A stretch of 64,000 bases of DNA from Cephalotrichum gorgonifer (taxonomy: Eukaryota; Ascomycota; Sordariomycetes; Microascales; Microascaceae): NCBI GenBank assembly GCA_900312665.1, contig ONZQ02000011.1, positions 1,388,459 to 1,452,458 on the forward strand, read 5' to 3'. Below the pieces are notes generated by a model, which saw only the letters and a list, made by a program, of their open reading frames with translations, searched no databases and had not been told where the DNA came from. Positions within the stretch are counted from its first letter, which is position 1; the number at the start of each line of letters is the position of its first letter. Positions 34,218 to 45,663 of this stretch are shown here, piece by piece. The position numbers and the translations under genes are program-made.

Positions 34218-34247
34218 CCTAAAGTTAGAATTCCTAAAGTTAGAATT
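34218..34247. repeat. Perfect 15-bp tandem duplication
   Basis: CCTAAAGTTAGAATT occurs twice head to tail with no mismatch (34218-34232, 34233-34247). Intergenic; looks like a recent replication-slippage duplication. Confidence 0.85.
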
Positions 34248-34405
34248 GAGGAAGGGGTAATCTTCATACTCGTAATATGTGTCGGGGACATTGAACCGCA
34301 AGTCGACGCCGAGGTGACTTTGAAACAGAGGCGCTGTCACAGTGGGCCATCATGCCGGAGGCCAGTCCGCTCTTCTGCGACGTCGACAAAACCTAACGTT
34401 GAAAT

Positions 34406-34450
34406 GCCTGTCTGTGCCTGTGCCTGTGCCTGTGTCTGTTCCTGTGCTTG
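34406..34450 (+). repeat. CTGTGC hexamer microsatellite
   Basis: Imperfect tandem copies of CTGTGC and near variants (CTGTGT, CTGTTC) over about 45 bases, intergenic. It is a likely polymorphic locus between strains. Confidence 0.8.
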
Positions 34451-36087
34451 GCTGCAATAATATTAGTTAATACAGGTAGTACTACATTGTCCCAAAGAAT
34501 TGGCCATGGATGTTCTTGGCAATGTAGACACCCTGTCAACCCCACATTTCCGATCCACCCATGACAATTCAATACATACAAGTATGAACATGGAACGACG
34601 GACCAGCATCCAAAAAGGAGTGAAGGCGCGCGCGGAGCTAGGATGTTTGATTGTTCGGACAACAATTGTTAATGGGTGATGTGAGTACTCCGTACCATAC
34701 CTGTCCGTAGTATGTAGTAATCACAAGACCCCCTGTTGTGGCTCCGCGGAAGATAAGATGCTCGAACGTGTCTGATTGTCCCTATCGCATCTCTCGCGAG
34801 GCATTCTTCCGCTAATTTGTCACTTCTGCCTGTGCCCCTCTCTGCCTCGGCCCCCGCCCCCGCCCCGGACTGCTCTGCCTCAGAATCTTGCACTAGGAGT
34901 TACAATTCTCCAGGCGGCCCCTGGGCTACCTCCCCTATCCGGCTGAACTCCAGCACGCTTGGTCGCCGCGCGAAGAACGAACCAAGCTGTCCAGGTCTTC
35001 ATGTCGGCCGTGGCTGGACACGATAGGAGGAGTGGCCCACACGCCCTCGTACTCGCGTACCTTGACGGAGAAGGAAAGCCCTCCGTCAAGAAACAGCGCA
35101 TGATGAGATCATTCTATCATATCGGCGGTGGGTTGGTTTACATAATTGTCTCCGTCTGCGACGCAACCTTGAAGAGGAGTTGGTTAAATTGCCCGTTCAC
35201 GGCCACGACCCGAATGTGGCAACTGTATTGTTGTTTTCACCAAGATCCACGTCCATGGATTGTTACGGTCATTGTCGTGGTACGAGAACCAAGTACACAC
35301 GGGTGGTAGGTGCGCTCTTGGCTTCGCTCCGTGCTCCATGCTTGTCCAATCTGCTAGTACGCTATACCCTCAGTGGATCGAACCTATTGCTTGATTATAG
35401 GAAGGGGGTGCACCGAAGTCTTGTTATTACGAGCCAAGACAAATTGGAGAGTGGAGACGGCAGATCGCGTAGGCGCCATTCCCCTCGTGGAAACAAAGTC
35501 GGCGAATGAGCGGGTGGCTGTGTACCATGCCAGCTGAAGACATAGAGGCCTCCAGTACTCATTGTATTTAGTACCTCCATTTATGTGTGGGAAAAAATTC
35601 AAATATAAGTAGTCGGTACTTGATTTAAAAGTCTTCCCCTTCGGTGGTACCCCAGCGGTATTGGAACTTCGACATCCTGTCCAGGGTCCGCCCGCTCCCC
35701 TGGACTTCTACCGACCAATGAGAGACAATGTGTCTTGCACAGCCTCGTTTCTAGATCGGTACAAACAAATACCTACATACTTCAACGATATTATATGCCT
35801 GTGGGAGGATATTAGTAGGGAAGGTGCAATGTTAGATTCCCTCCACCTTGAGCCTGAACGTGCAGGCCGCTTGCAACTTGAGGCCATTGGCCAACTTCGT
35901 CCTGACACTTCCTCCAACTTCTCTCCATGGAGATTTCTTGTCAACAGTCGCTTAACTCACCAACAATTGAGACGTCGGACCCGCCCTCGTCCCTCTCTGG
36001 AGCTGTCGTCAGGAGGCCATATCATCGCCGACACCCTGTGACGCCTTTCGTCACGGCCCTCGTTGGTTAACTCGCACTAGTCGTACT

Positions 36088-36253
36088 TACAGCCACCATC
36101 GCTTATGGGGACCCCCAACCGACAGCGTCATTCCCTCGACTATCGCCACGACCTGCCACGCGTGTCTCCGGAAGCACCGCAAGGCGCCCTTTACACGAGT
36201 ACACTGTATATCTAGGCCTTCCCCAGCCCGGTTAGCCAATGTTCCACAGCCAC
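36088..36253 (-). promoter_or_regulatory. Possible calcineurin/CrzA response elements upstream of the Ca2+-ATPase
   Basis: On the minus strand GTGGCTGTG occurs at 36245-36253 and the one-base variant GTGGCTGTA at 36088-36096. The first fits the consensus G[T/G]GGC[T/A]G[T/G]G reported for Aspergillus CrzA, as I recall it. Pmc1-type pumps are classical Crz1 targets, and the sites lie 260-425 nt upstream of the ATG. A nine-base degenerate word can occur by chance. Confidence 0.35.
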
Positions 36254-36512
36254 CGATCCTTAACTTGTTGAAGAACAGGTCACTTCAGAAGCCTGTCTCC
36301 CGTCTCTCTCCTCGCTCGGCCCTCGCAAACCCGACTTGGATCACATCTCCATCTCCCTTCAACCTCCTCCCCTCCTCCTCAACCCTTGGCATTTGCTAGC
36401 ATATGCCCAGTCGTCTAGACGTCTGAGCTGGAAGGAGGACCTTGTCAATCGGCTCCCCTATACCCAGACCTAGATAGGCCGATCAGTCTGTGCGATCAGA
36501 CCAACCCTCAAG

Positions 36513-39500
36513 ATGGACGACACAACCAGGCCTCCCAGCCAGGGAGAGTCGAAGCCAGCCGGACGGCCCAGAGCGTATGTCGAGAACCCGGCCCTCGAAC
36601 CCCTGTTCCGTCCGCTTCTTTGCCCATCAGATCTAACATTGTACTCCAGCCCTACGATCACTATCGACACGGCCGTCAACCCCTCGGAGACGGCTCAGGG
36701 GTCGCAAGTAGGAGGACTTCCGCATTCGCCAATCTCGCCGACCGACGACGGTGCGACTCTGGGAGGTTCCTCGTCGCCGAGCAGGCATAGTCCCTCGAAC
36801 CCGACTCAAGGCTCCTTCAAACCTGAGCTCAGCGGCTCTTCATCTTTCGATAGTGCGGAGAGTCGGCCTACGAGTCCGCACAATGTCACCCACCCACTTG
36901 CATCTAGAGCCGCCGACAGGCCCGGCGCCCCAGTCTTCCTCTCCGTCCCTAGCAACCTACGATCGAGACAGAACTCAGTTGACTCGGAGGATGCTGCCGT
37001 CTCCTCGCAAGGAGACACCATCGTAGCCTCGTCGTTTCCCACCGACTATTCGCTCTCGAAGAAGTCCCAGGCCAGCGAGATCACCAATGACATGATCATG
37101 AACGACAAGGACGCACTTACGCCTGACAAGGGCCATGAGGCCGACTTCGTCGTGGAGAACAACCCCTTCGCATTCACTCCTGGCCAGATGAACAAGATGC
37201 TGAGCCCGAAGAGTCTCTCCGCCTTCTACAAACTCGGTGGTTTGGCCGGTATTGAAAAGGGCCTTCATTCGGATCGCAAGACTGGCTTGAGCTCCGACGA
37301 AACCCGTGTCCCAGGCCGGATTACGTTCGACGAAGCTGTCCGGTGGGCGGAAGCCGACGCCGACCGCACACCACTGGGTGACTCTAAGGAGGGGGGTGAT
37401 GCGGCCTCGGCTATCTCTGTCCCGTATGGTGCCAACTCTGGCGACCCATTCGTCGACCGAATACGCGTCTTCAAGGACAACAGGTTACCGGAGAAGAAGG
37501 GCAAGTCCCTTCTTGAGCTCATGTGGATCACCTACAACGACAAGGTCCTCATGCTCCTCTCCATCGCCGCCGTCATCTCACTCGCCGTCGGGCTGTACCA
37601 AACTTTCTCGCCGACCCGCGACCCCTTGGAGCCCAAGGTTGAGTGGGTCGAGGGAGTGGCCATCATCGCCGCCATCGTCATTGTGGTCGTCGTCGGCTCT
37701 CTCAACGACTACTCCAAGGAACTACAGTTCGCCCGTCTGAACAAGAAGAAGCAGGATCGTGTCATCAAGGCCATCCGATCCGGAAAGGTTCAGGAGGTTT
37801 CGGTCTTTGATATCCTCGCCGGAGACGTCCTTCACCTCGAGCCCGGTGACTTGATACCCGTTGATGGAATCCTTATCGAGGGCTACAACGTCAAATGCGA
37901 CGAGTCGCAAGCCACCGGTGAATCCGACATTCTGAAGAAGGTGCCTGCCGACCAGGTTTACGCCGCGATTCGAAACAACGGCAACACGAGGAAGCTCGAC
38001 CCTTTTATTCAGTCCGGTGCGAGGGTCATGGAGGGAGTCGGTACCTACATGTGCACGTCTACCGGTGTCCACTCGACCCACGGAAGGACTTTGATGTCTC
38101 TCAATGAAGACCCCGAAATCACTCCTCTTCAGTCCAAGCTCAATGTCATCGCCACGTACATCGCCAAGATTGGAGGCGCCGCCGGTCTCCTCCTCTTCAT
38201 CGTCCTCTTCATCAAGTTCTTGGCCCACCTTCCAGGTTCGCACGAAACCCCCGCGGAGAAGGGTCAGAACTTCCTAGAAATCTTCATTGTCGTCGTCACC
38301 ATCATCGTCGTTGCTGTCCCCGAGGGCCTTCCTCTCGCCGTCACTCTTGCACTCGCCTTCGCCACTAGGCGCATGCTCAGGGACAACAACCTTGTCAGGC
38401 ATCTCAAGGCCTGTGAGGTTATGGGGAACGCCACGACGATTTGCTCCGACAAGACGGGTACGCTTACGCAGAACAAGATGCAGGTCGTTGCCGGCACTCT
38501 CGGTACGAGCCACCGCTTCGGCTCATCTGCGCCTGCGGCCATGCTGAAAGACAGCGAGTCCCCTGTTGAGGTAGACCCCAGTGGTGATGTTTCACCGACT
38601 GAGTTTGCATCCTCGCTTAGCTCCGAAGTCAAGAGATTGCTTGTGGAGTCGATTGCGCTGAACTCGACCGCCTTTGAGGGCGAGGTGGACGGGGAGATGA
38701 CGTTTATCGGATCCAAGACCGAGACAGCCCTGCTCCTCTTCGCTAAGCACCAGTTGGCAATGGGCCCGGTCAGTGAGGAGCGGGCGAATTCGAATACCCT
38801 GCAGCTCATTCCTTTCGACTCCGGTCGCAAGTGCATGGGTATTGTCGTCGCCCTCCCCAACGGAAAGGCGCGTCTTTTCGTCAAGGGCGCTTCCGAGATC
38901 GTACTGGGACAATGCACGCAGATGCTTGAGGACCCCTCACGGGGCACGACATTGGTGCCTATGACAAGCGAGCACATCCAGACTATCAACGAGCTCATCA
39001 ACCGCTACGCTTCTCGATCCCTCCGAACCATCGGGCTCGCCTACCGGGACTTCGAGCAATGGCCCCCTCGTGGCCTCCGACAGGTCGACGACAGCAACGA
39101 GGTCGCCTTCGAGGATATGTTCAACAACATGGTGTTTACCAGCATGGTCGGTATCCAGGACCCCTTGAGGGAAGGGGTGCCCGAGGCCGTGCGACAGTGC
39201 CAGCAGGCGGGCGTCGTCGTGAGGATGGTCACTGGTGACAACAAGCTCACGGCCGAGGCCATTGCCCGGGAATGCGGGATTCTTCAGCCCAACAGTATCG
39301 TCATGGAGGGACCCGAGTTCCGAAACCTGTCCAAGTATGAGCAGAGTCAGATCATTCCCCGGCTGCACGTGCTCGCACGATCCAGCCCGGAGGATAAGCG
39401 GATTCTCGTGAAGCGCCTCAAGGAGCGGGTCGAGATCGTCGCCGTGACCGGAGATGGCACCAACGACGCCCCGGCTCTGCGGACGGCTGATGTCGGTTTC

Positions 39501-40903
39501 TCTATGGGTATCGCCGGAACAGAGGTAGCCAAGGAGGCTTCTTCGATTATCCTGATGGACGACAACTTCAACTCCATCGTCAAGGCGCTCATGTGGGGCA
39601 GGGCTGTCAACGATGCGGTCAAGCGTTTCCTCCAGTTCCAGCTGACTGTCAACGTGACTGCCGTCATCCTCACCTTTATAACGTCGGTTGTCAGCTCGGA
39701 GGAGAAGTCGGTCTTGACGGCCGTGCAGCTCCTCTGGGTCAACCTGATCATGGACACCCTCGCCGCCCTCGCGTTGGCAACCGACCCGCCACATCCCAGC
39801 GTCCTGGATCGGAAGCCGGAACACCGAAATGCGTCGATTATCTCGGTGACGATGTGGAAGATGATTCTGGGCCAGGCTGTGTATCAGCTCGTCATCACAC
39901 TCGTGCTCTACTTTGGGCGTGAAAAGGTCCTTCCGGAAACTGGTAGATGGGACCTGAGTGATGAGAGGATTGATACTCTCGTCTTCAACACCTTTGTCTG
40001 GATGCAAATCTTCAACCAATGGAAGTAAGTGATAAGGACCCTGTTTCGAACGCCCCCCCTCATGCATTCTAGCCTAGGACAGATGATAGCTAACACCAGA
40101 CAACTAGTAACCGCCGACTGGACAATGGGTTCAACATTTTCGCGGGCATTACTAAGAACCCCATCTTCCTCGCCATCAGCTTGTGCATGTGTGGTTTCCA
40201 GGTCCTGATCATCTTCATCGGGGATGTAGCATTCAAGATTGCGTCGCCTCCAGATGATTCTACCAAAGACCCGCTGGGGCCGACGCTCTGGGCCGTGGCA
40301 GTTGTCCTCGGCTTTATCTCGATTCCGTTCGGCATGGTGATCCGCCTCATCCCCGACAGCCTTCTCCTGAAGCTCGTCCCTGATTACCTCACGAGGCGCC
40401 GTGACGTGCCCGGCTTGGCTGTGATGGATGAAGAGGCGTTCGCCTCGTATCCCGCCATCTTTGGTGAAGTCCGTGATGAGCTTACATTTCTCAAGCGGTT
40501 CAAGGGCGGGCGTCTGAACAACCTCCGGTTCGCCATGACGCACCCGAGGGAGCTCATGTCGCGGTCCCGCAGCCCCTCACACTCGCGGACGAATTCGTCG
40601 GCGCATGCGCCGCAGACGCCAAACAGAGAAGATAGCTTCGGTTCGGCGACGGCGGGGTCGCGGCCGGGTCCCGCACCCACGCCGTCACCCGATGGTCGCA
40701 GGAGATCGAAGTCTATGCGGTCGAGGTCGAACTCGGCGCTCGGCGCCCCGACTGTCATGGCTGGCATCGTCGCGGCGGGTGTTGCGGCCGGTTGGTCGCC
40801 GATGGAACGGGAGGCGTTGCGCGAGGAGCAGGGCGATGCGGCAGCGGATAGCACTGTACCTGCGCGCACGCCTTCGCAGACGACGGCGCGCGAGCGGAAG
40901 TGA
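36513..40903 (+). CDS. PMC1: Pmc1-like P-type Ca2+-ATPase (PMCA family)
   Basis: Pumps Ca2+ out of the cytosol, in fungi mainly into the vacuole, sometimes at the plasma membrane. Exons 36513-40024 and 40108-40903 (83-nt intron, GTAAGT donor, CTAG acceptor) give 1,435 aa. A Ser/Pro-rich extension of about 280 residues precedes the ATPase core. The actuator loop has TGES at 468-471, the M4 Ca2+ site PEGLPLAV starts at P603, the phosphorylation site DKTGTLTQNK has D646, and the hinge is TGDGTNDAP at 979-987. Membrane helices around VILTFITSVV and LLWVNLIMDTLAALALATDPP match M5-M6. The C-terminal tail of about 150 residues is Ser/Arg-rich and low complexity. It is closest in type to Neurospora NCA-2/NCA-3. 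The long N-terminus may be autoinhibitory, by analogy. Confidence 0.95.
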
Positions 40904-43404
40904 ACTCGGCGACTACGCTACACTTGCGGCTGACACGCCACCATCCCTTTACCTTCACACAGCGACCTGATCGGACCACCAAACCAGCAAGATGTCTTTT
41001 TTTGGACAGCTGGCACCCCAATCTTCTTTAGAACTTTCTCTCTCTCTCTCTTCCATTGGCCACCCCACCAATCTTGGGCCACAATCTCTCTCTCTCATAT
41101 GTTCCTTTATATAATCATCCTTGCTCTCGCCCTTTTTTTTTTGTTTTTCTTTGCTCAATTTTGTTTTCGGTTCCACTGTACAACAGCAAGCTAGACAGGG
41201 CAAAACATGCGCATTTTCCTTGGGTCATTCCCGTATAGACTTTCGTTTACCCTTGTCCCACCAGTTTATCTCTTTTCTTGTTCTTTTTTTTCTGCTGGGG
41301 GGAAAGGGGGAAGGTGGAGGAAGGGGGGCTTATTCCACTAGCATTTACCGCCCTTGCAATGGAAAAGGGCACACTCACTGCTTGGCGTTGGGTCTGAATG
41401 GTTCTCGGTTCCAGTTTTGTGTTTGAGGTCGCCCTGGGGGAGGGTATTTATTTATACCCGAGATTTTTATATAGAAGTAATGAATTTAGTGCGACGAGTC
41501 TAGGTCAACAGCGGTTATGGTGACGTGCCTCTTGTCGAGCGTGTCTATAGTCTTGTGCCCACATAGACAGCCGGCAACTGCTTCTCGGAGTACTGTAGAA
41601 TGGGTATCCAGAGCCGGGTAGCCGGAGTCAAGAGGCTCGGTCGCTCGGAGGTTCGGTGTTATTGGTGTTACATGTAGTCTTCAGTTCTGGCGATTCCACG
41701 CGATATAAGTCTAAGCTGGTAAATTGTGGGCCTTCTTTGAAGGCGTCTACGTTTGCTAGTGGTGCTCGGGCGGCACTTGCCGTCTTACAAGTACTCGCAG
41801 GAAGTGTCTGCCTACGAGTACATATAGAGAAAACTACGAATACAAGTCCGAGAACGCGCTAATATTTCTCACATCATCCATGCCGGGGAAAGTCCGCTCA
41901 AAATGGGATGAGCAGAAGAGACACACAAAGACAATGTTGCTTGTATCCAGGGTGGTGCGTATATGTATCAAGCCCAGCCCCTGGACTTGCTAATTAGTCC
42001 GGGTACTAATAATATTGAATGATTCGTACCTCCTTATCCCGATTTCTATCCAACGGCGGCGGTCTGTTCCCTTATCCTCCGGTTAGCTCCCTCCTTCTAA
42101 TAATACGTATTATCCCCCGTCCGTTTTGTTCCGTTGCATCCAAAATCCAGACTATCACATCCCATATTCCTCTCTCTGACGCGTCAGGACGGGTACTATC
42201 GTTGTTTGCTCGCGCTATTCATTGTCGCTTTGGCATTCCTCCTGACCCTGTTTGCTTTTCCCTGGATTGCAAAGTCTCTCTCTCCTGTCTGGTTTGGTTG
42301 GTCCTTTGATGAGCCACATAGCCACTATTGCTTCCCTCCGACCTTCGACTATTACTTCCTATTCTAACTCTTCATCATCTTCTTATCCTTCCGTGGCTAA
42401 TACTACCCTTCGACTGTAAGGGTACCACACCTTTTTTTTTCTCTCTTCCTCATCTCCCCCTTCTTCCCATTGCCAATATATTTGCGCAACTTCTTTTTAA
42501 TTCCTATCGCTAGCTGGTTTCTCTAGCCACCAACACACACTTCACTGCGATAAAAATCATCAACCATACCTCGTTTTCGCCTCATCCTCAGGAAGGAGAC
42601 GGGGAAGATAGGGCATCATCCAGATCTGCGTGTCTCCGAAACACTAGAAGCAATACGTACGGCTTGACCTCACACCCGGACGCGAGCTAGTTGCCTTACT
42701 CCTTCTCTTACAACTGAGTTTCACAACACTGACACGTCCGGCCAACACTTCACTTCGCCTAGTCACCAACTCTATCTCTTTCTTCCTTCTTCCCTCATTT
42801 CCCTCCCCTCATCCCCGAACATCCGAGGATAGGAGCAAGATTTTTGGTCCATCCCATATATTCTTAGCCTTTCTCTTCTTCTTCTTCTTCTCGTTCTTTG
42901 TTAACTCACCACTCCCGAGCCTGCTTGTACAAAGAAACGCCACTGGGAATTCCCTTGGCCTTGTCTTCCCTACAGCCAATATCTCGTCTTAGTCCAGCTT
43001 GGCAGCTCGGGCCCACCCATCCCAATCCTATATCCACCGTCCCATCCATCGCCTTTCTTGCTTTATTCCCCCCTTCCCATCAACCCTTGAAAGAACACCT
43101 GCACATCTAGATTGGTTATAATCGCCAGCGCCAGCGCCAAACGTCCACAACGCGTCTGGACTTGAACCCATGTACTGTTTACGGTCTTTATTCCCTCGGC
43201 CTTAAACATCCCTTGACATTTTTCTTCTCCACGCCATCTCGTCTCCCGTCTGGAGGCCCTAACGCTAGCCCTATCCTGTCACCCATCGCTTTTCCCGGCC
43301 TCTTTCTTTTTCACTCATTAGAGCACCTTGGCTCATCGTTCAGAGATCCAAATTATCTCTCTATCTTTATTTTTGCTGGTCCGGCTTGGATCATCTGAGG
43401 CATA
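40904..43404. other. 2.5-kb intergenic region with a long pyrimidine-rich leader
   Basis: The first 500 bases are the ATPase 3' region, with CT dinucleotide runs near 41040 and a G-rich stretch near 41298-41330. From about 42000 to the Sir2 ATG the plus strand is rich in C and T, interrupted by TTC repeats (about 42870-42893), which suggests an unusually long 5' leader for the deacetylase gene. No coding gene is seen. Confidence 0.6.
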
Positions 43405-45138
43405 ATGCCTGTCACGCCGAAGGCCAGGCGCTCGACGCGTTCTCGTGACACCAAGAAGACGATAGTAGCCACCGGCCCCAAGGCGAAGCGGAGCAGCTCG
43501 AAAAGCAAGCCAAATAGCAATGGAAATGGCGCCAGACCAACTCCAGGGGGTACGCGCAAGCGCAAGACTGCCGGGGATGGAACGAGTCGAGAAGACCGTG
43601 AACCAGAGTTGTTGACGCCATCCTCCGAGACGAGTCAAACGACCAACGACTTCTACGCCCATATTGAAGAGGCCAGCTCGGCCAGCTCACGCTGGGACAC
43701 CGATTCGATGCTAGGCGCCATGCTCGAAGAGCTCACTGATGAAACGAGTGACCCTCTAGGTAAGTTCATATTGCTGCATGATGCACTCCACAGTGCAAGC
43801 TTGGAGTAGTTTATACATCTTCATACCGGTTACCCATCCTACTTGAAGGAGTAATCTACATAGAAAGCCATCAGTAAGTCTATTAGGATCCTAACAAGTT
43901 TTATTCTAGACCCTGAGTCGTGTACGCCAGACGAGGCAACTCACCTTCGTCATATGCTTCGTCGCCTCGGCCCCCAAGACTTTTGCCGTGTCACCGTCGA
44001 CGAAGGCCGCTACACGGCCAAGAAGCTACTGACTGCCTTCAGAGTGCGCCCTCCGCCCTTCCTGGAGGGTGCGCCCGACGAGGCCTACTACAGCATAATC
44101 TCCGCTGCCATTGAGCGCGAGCTCTCGAAGCGCGCCAAACTCACCCAGTACAACTCGTTTGCCGACGCTATCGAGCTCATCCGGCGCAGCAAGAACATCG
44201 TCGTTGTTACCGGTGCGGGTATCTCCACCAGCCTAGGCATCCCCGACTTTCGATCTAGTGGGACGGGTCTGTACTCGAAGCTTGAGCAGTCCGGCCTAGT
44301 GAGTCAGCCAGAGGACGTCTTTGAAATCACCCAGTTCAGGGATGACCCGGCCATCTTCTACTCGGTCGCGAAGGATATCATCGCCCCGATGAATCGATTT
44401 ACGCCCACGCATGCGTTTATCGCCCTGCTCCAGGAGAAGGGGAAGCTCCTGACGAATTATACCCAAAATATCGATAACCTCGAGGCCGTGGCGGGCGTGC
44501 GCCCCGACAAGCTCATCCAATGCCACGGCTCGTTCGCGACAGCCACTTGCCTGGAGTGCCAGTACAAGGCGGACCTCGACGAGATCATCCACGACGTCAA
44601 GGTCGGCAACCCGCCTCCCTGCCCCGCGTGCACAAAGCGCATCGCCGGGGCCCAGGCACCTCGCAAGAGGAAGCGCCGGTCGGGGAAGAACAAGAAGCGC
44701 AGGCGTACGTTTCCGGGCGACGATTCCGAGTCCGAGTCCGAGTTCGACGTGCCCGTGGCTGGGATCATGAAGCCAGACATCACCTTCTATGGAGAAGAGG
44801 TGCCCGACGCCTTCTCCACCCGGCTCACGGAGCACGACAGGGACATCGTTGATCTGGTCATCGTCATCGGCACTTCGCTCACGGTCCACCCGGTCAGCGA
44901 GATCGTCAGGTTCCTTCCGCCTAATGTGCCGCAGATCAACATCTCGAAGACCCCCATTAACCACATGAACTTCGACATCGACCTCATGGGCCACTGCGAC
45001 GTCGTGGTTGCAGAGCTGTGCCGGGGCCTGGGGTGGACGTTTAAGCACAAGATGATTCCTGAAGGGCAGGTGGTGCAAGTTACCCGGACGCCGGGTTTCG
45101 TAAGTCGTTATGACTTTACCGATGCCACTCCTGCTTAG
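43405..45138 (+). CDS. SIR2: Sir2/SIRT1-class NAD+-dependent protein deacetylase
   Basis: Removes acetyl groups from histones and other proteins using NAD+; this class acts in heterochromatic silencing in fungi. Exons 43405-43759 and 43910-45138 (150-nt intron, GTAAGT donor, CTAG acceptor) give 527 aa. The N-terminal 130 residues are basic and Ser/Thr-rich. The core has TGAGISTSLGIPDFRS (from 219), YTQNID (302-307), the catalytic His324 in QCHGSFATA, and zinc cysteines C332, C335, C356 and C359 (CLEC, CPAC). KPDITFYGE, VIGTSLTVHPVS and CDVVVAELCRGLGW complete it. Directly after the second zinc pair sits an insertion of basic clusters followed by an acidic Ser-Glu stretch (about 365-397), which looks like a nuclear localisation signal. 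Order of motifs matches Sir2/Hst1 and human SIRT1. Confidence 0.94.
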
Positions 45139-45663
45139 GGGGCTGGGCCGAGATAGCCACTACCTCGCACCCTCCCCCTTCTTTTTTTCGTACTCTTTTT
45201 TTTTCTTTCTTCACTTTCTCTGTTTTTATTGAGTGCGCTTTTTCTTTTTCTTTTCATGAGATTTGGGCATGGCGTCAAGATACCAAGGAATAGGGACATC
45301 GAAAAGGAAAATCATTAGGCCCTGGGCATCAAGGCTTGAAGCATATGGCGTGGGAGATACTCGAGTAATCATGTTAGATAGAGGTTACAGGCAGGAGCTA
45401 TTTTAGGGTTATTAGATCTGTATCAATAATGCAAGATATCAGTGTCTTCTAAACCTCTTGTTTTTGTATCTGGAGTGGGTTGTTGCAGGATAGCCCCTGG
45501 TAGCTAGCCCTTGTAGGAGAACATGAGGCATTGATACCTGGGACTGTAGAGGCAAGGAGTGGGATGCATAGGTGTGTAAATATACGGACAGTATACGATC
45601 ATTGAGTTATCCCCAGAATCGACTGATACTGCCTGATCCAGGGTCCGGAGCGCCATATTGTTC
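45139..45663. other. Convergent 3' regions of SIR2 and the SURNod19-like gene
   Basis: About 525 bases without a gene. It begins with T-rich and CT-rich stretches (45180-45255) expected of a 3' UTR. Both flanking genes end here. Confidence 0.6.

Larger units (their letters stand above)
30988..36512. other. 5.5-kb gene-poor region upstream of the Ca2+-ATPase
   Basis: No gene can be supported on either strand. It holds a TATAAAAG element near 31719 with no clear coding follow-up, a 15-bp tandem duplication at 34218-34247, a CTGTGC-type hexamer repeat at 34406-34450, and a TACTCCGTA word at 34686-34694. From about 36280 to the ATG the sequence is pyrimidine-rich and probably includes the leader of the ATPase mRNA. 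The putative calcineurin-response elements are listed separately. Confidence 0.55.

Noticed and set aside
35661..36041. 126-codon frame upstream of the Ca2+-ATPase
   Set aside because: Reads almost protein-like but has no known motif, no promoter signal and no splice support; left out as unproven.
38937..40067. 376-codon antisense frame within the Ca2+-ATPase
   Set aside because: It overlaps the most conserved part of the P-type ATPase, so it is a codon-bias shadow.
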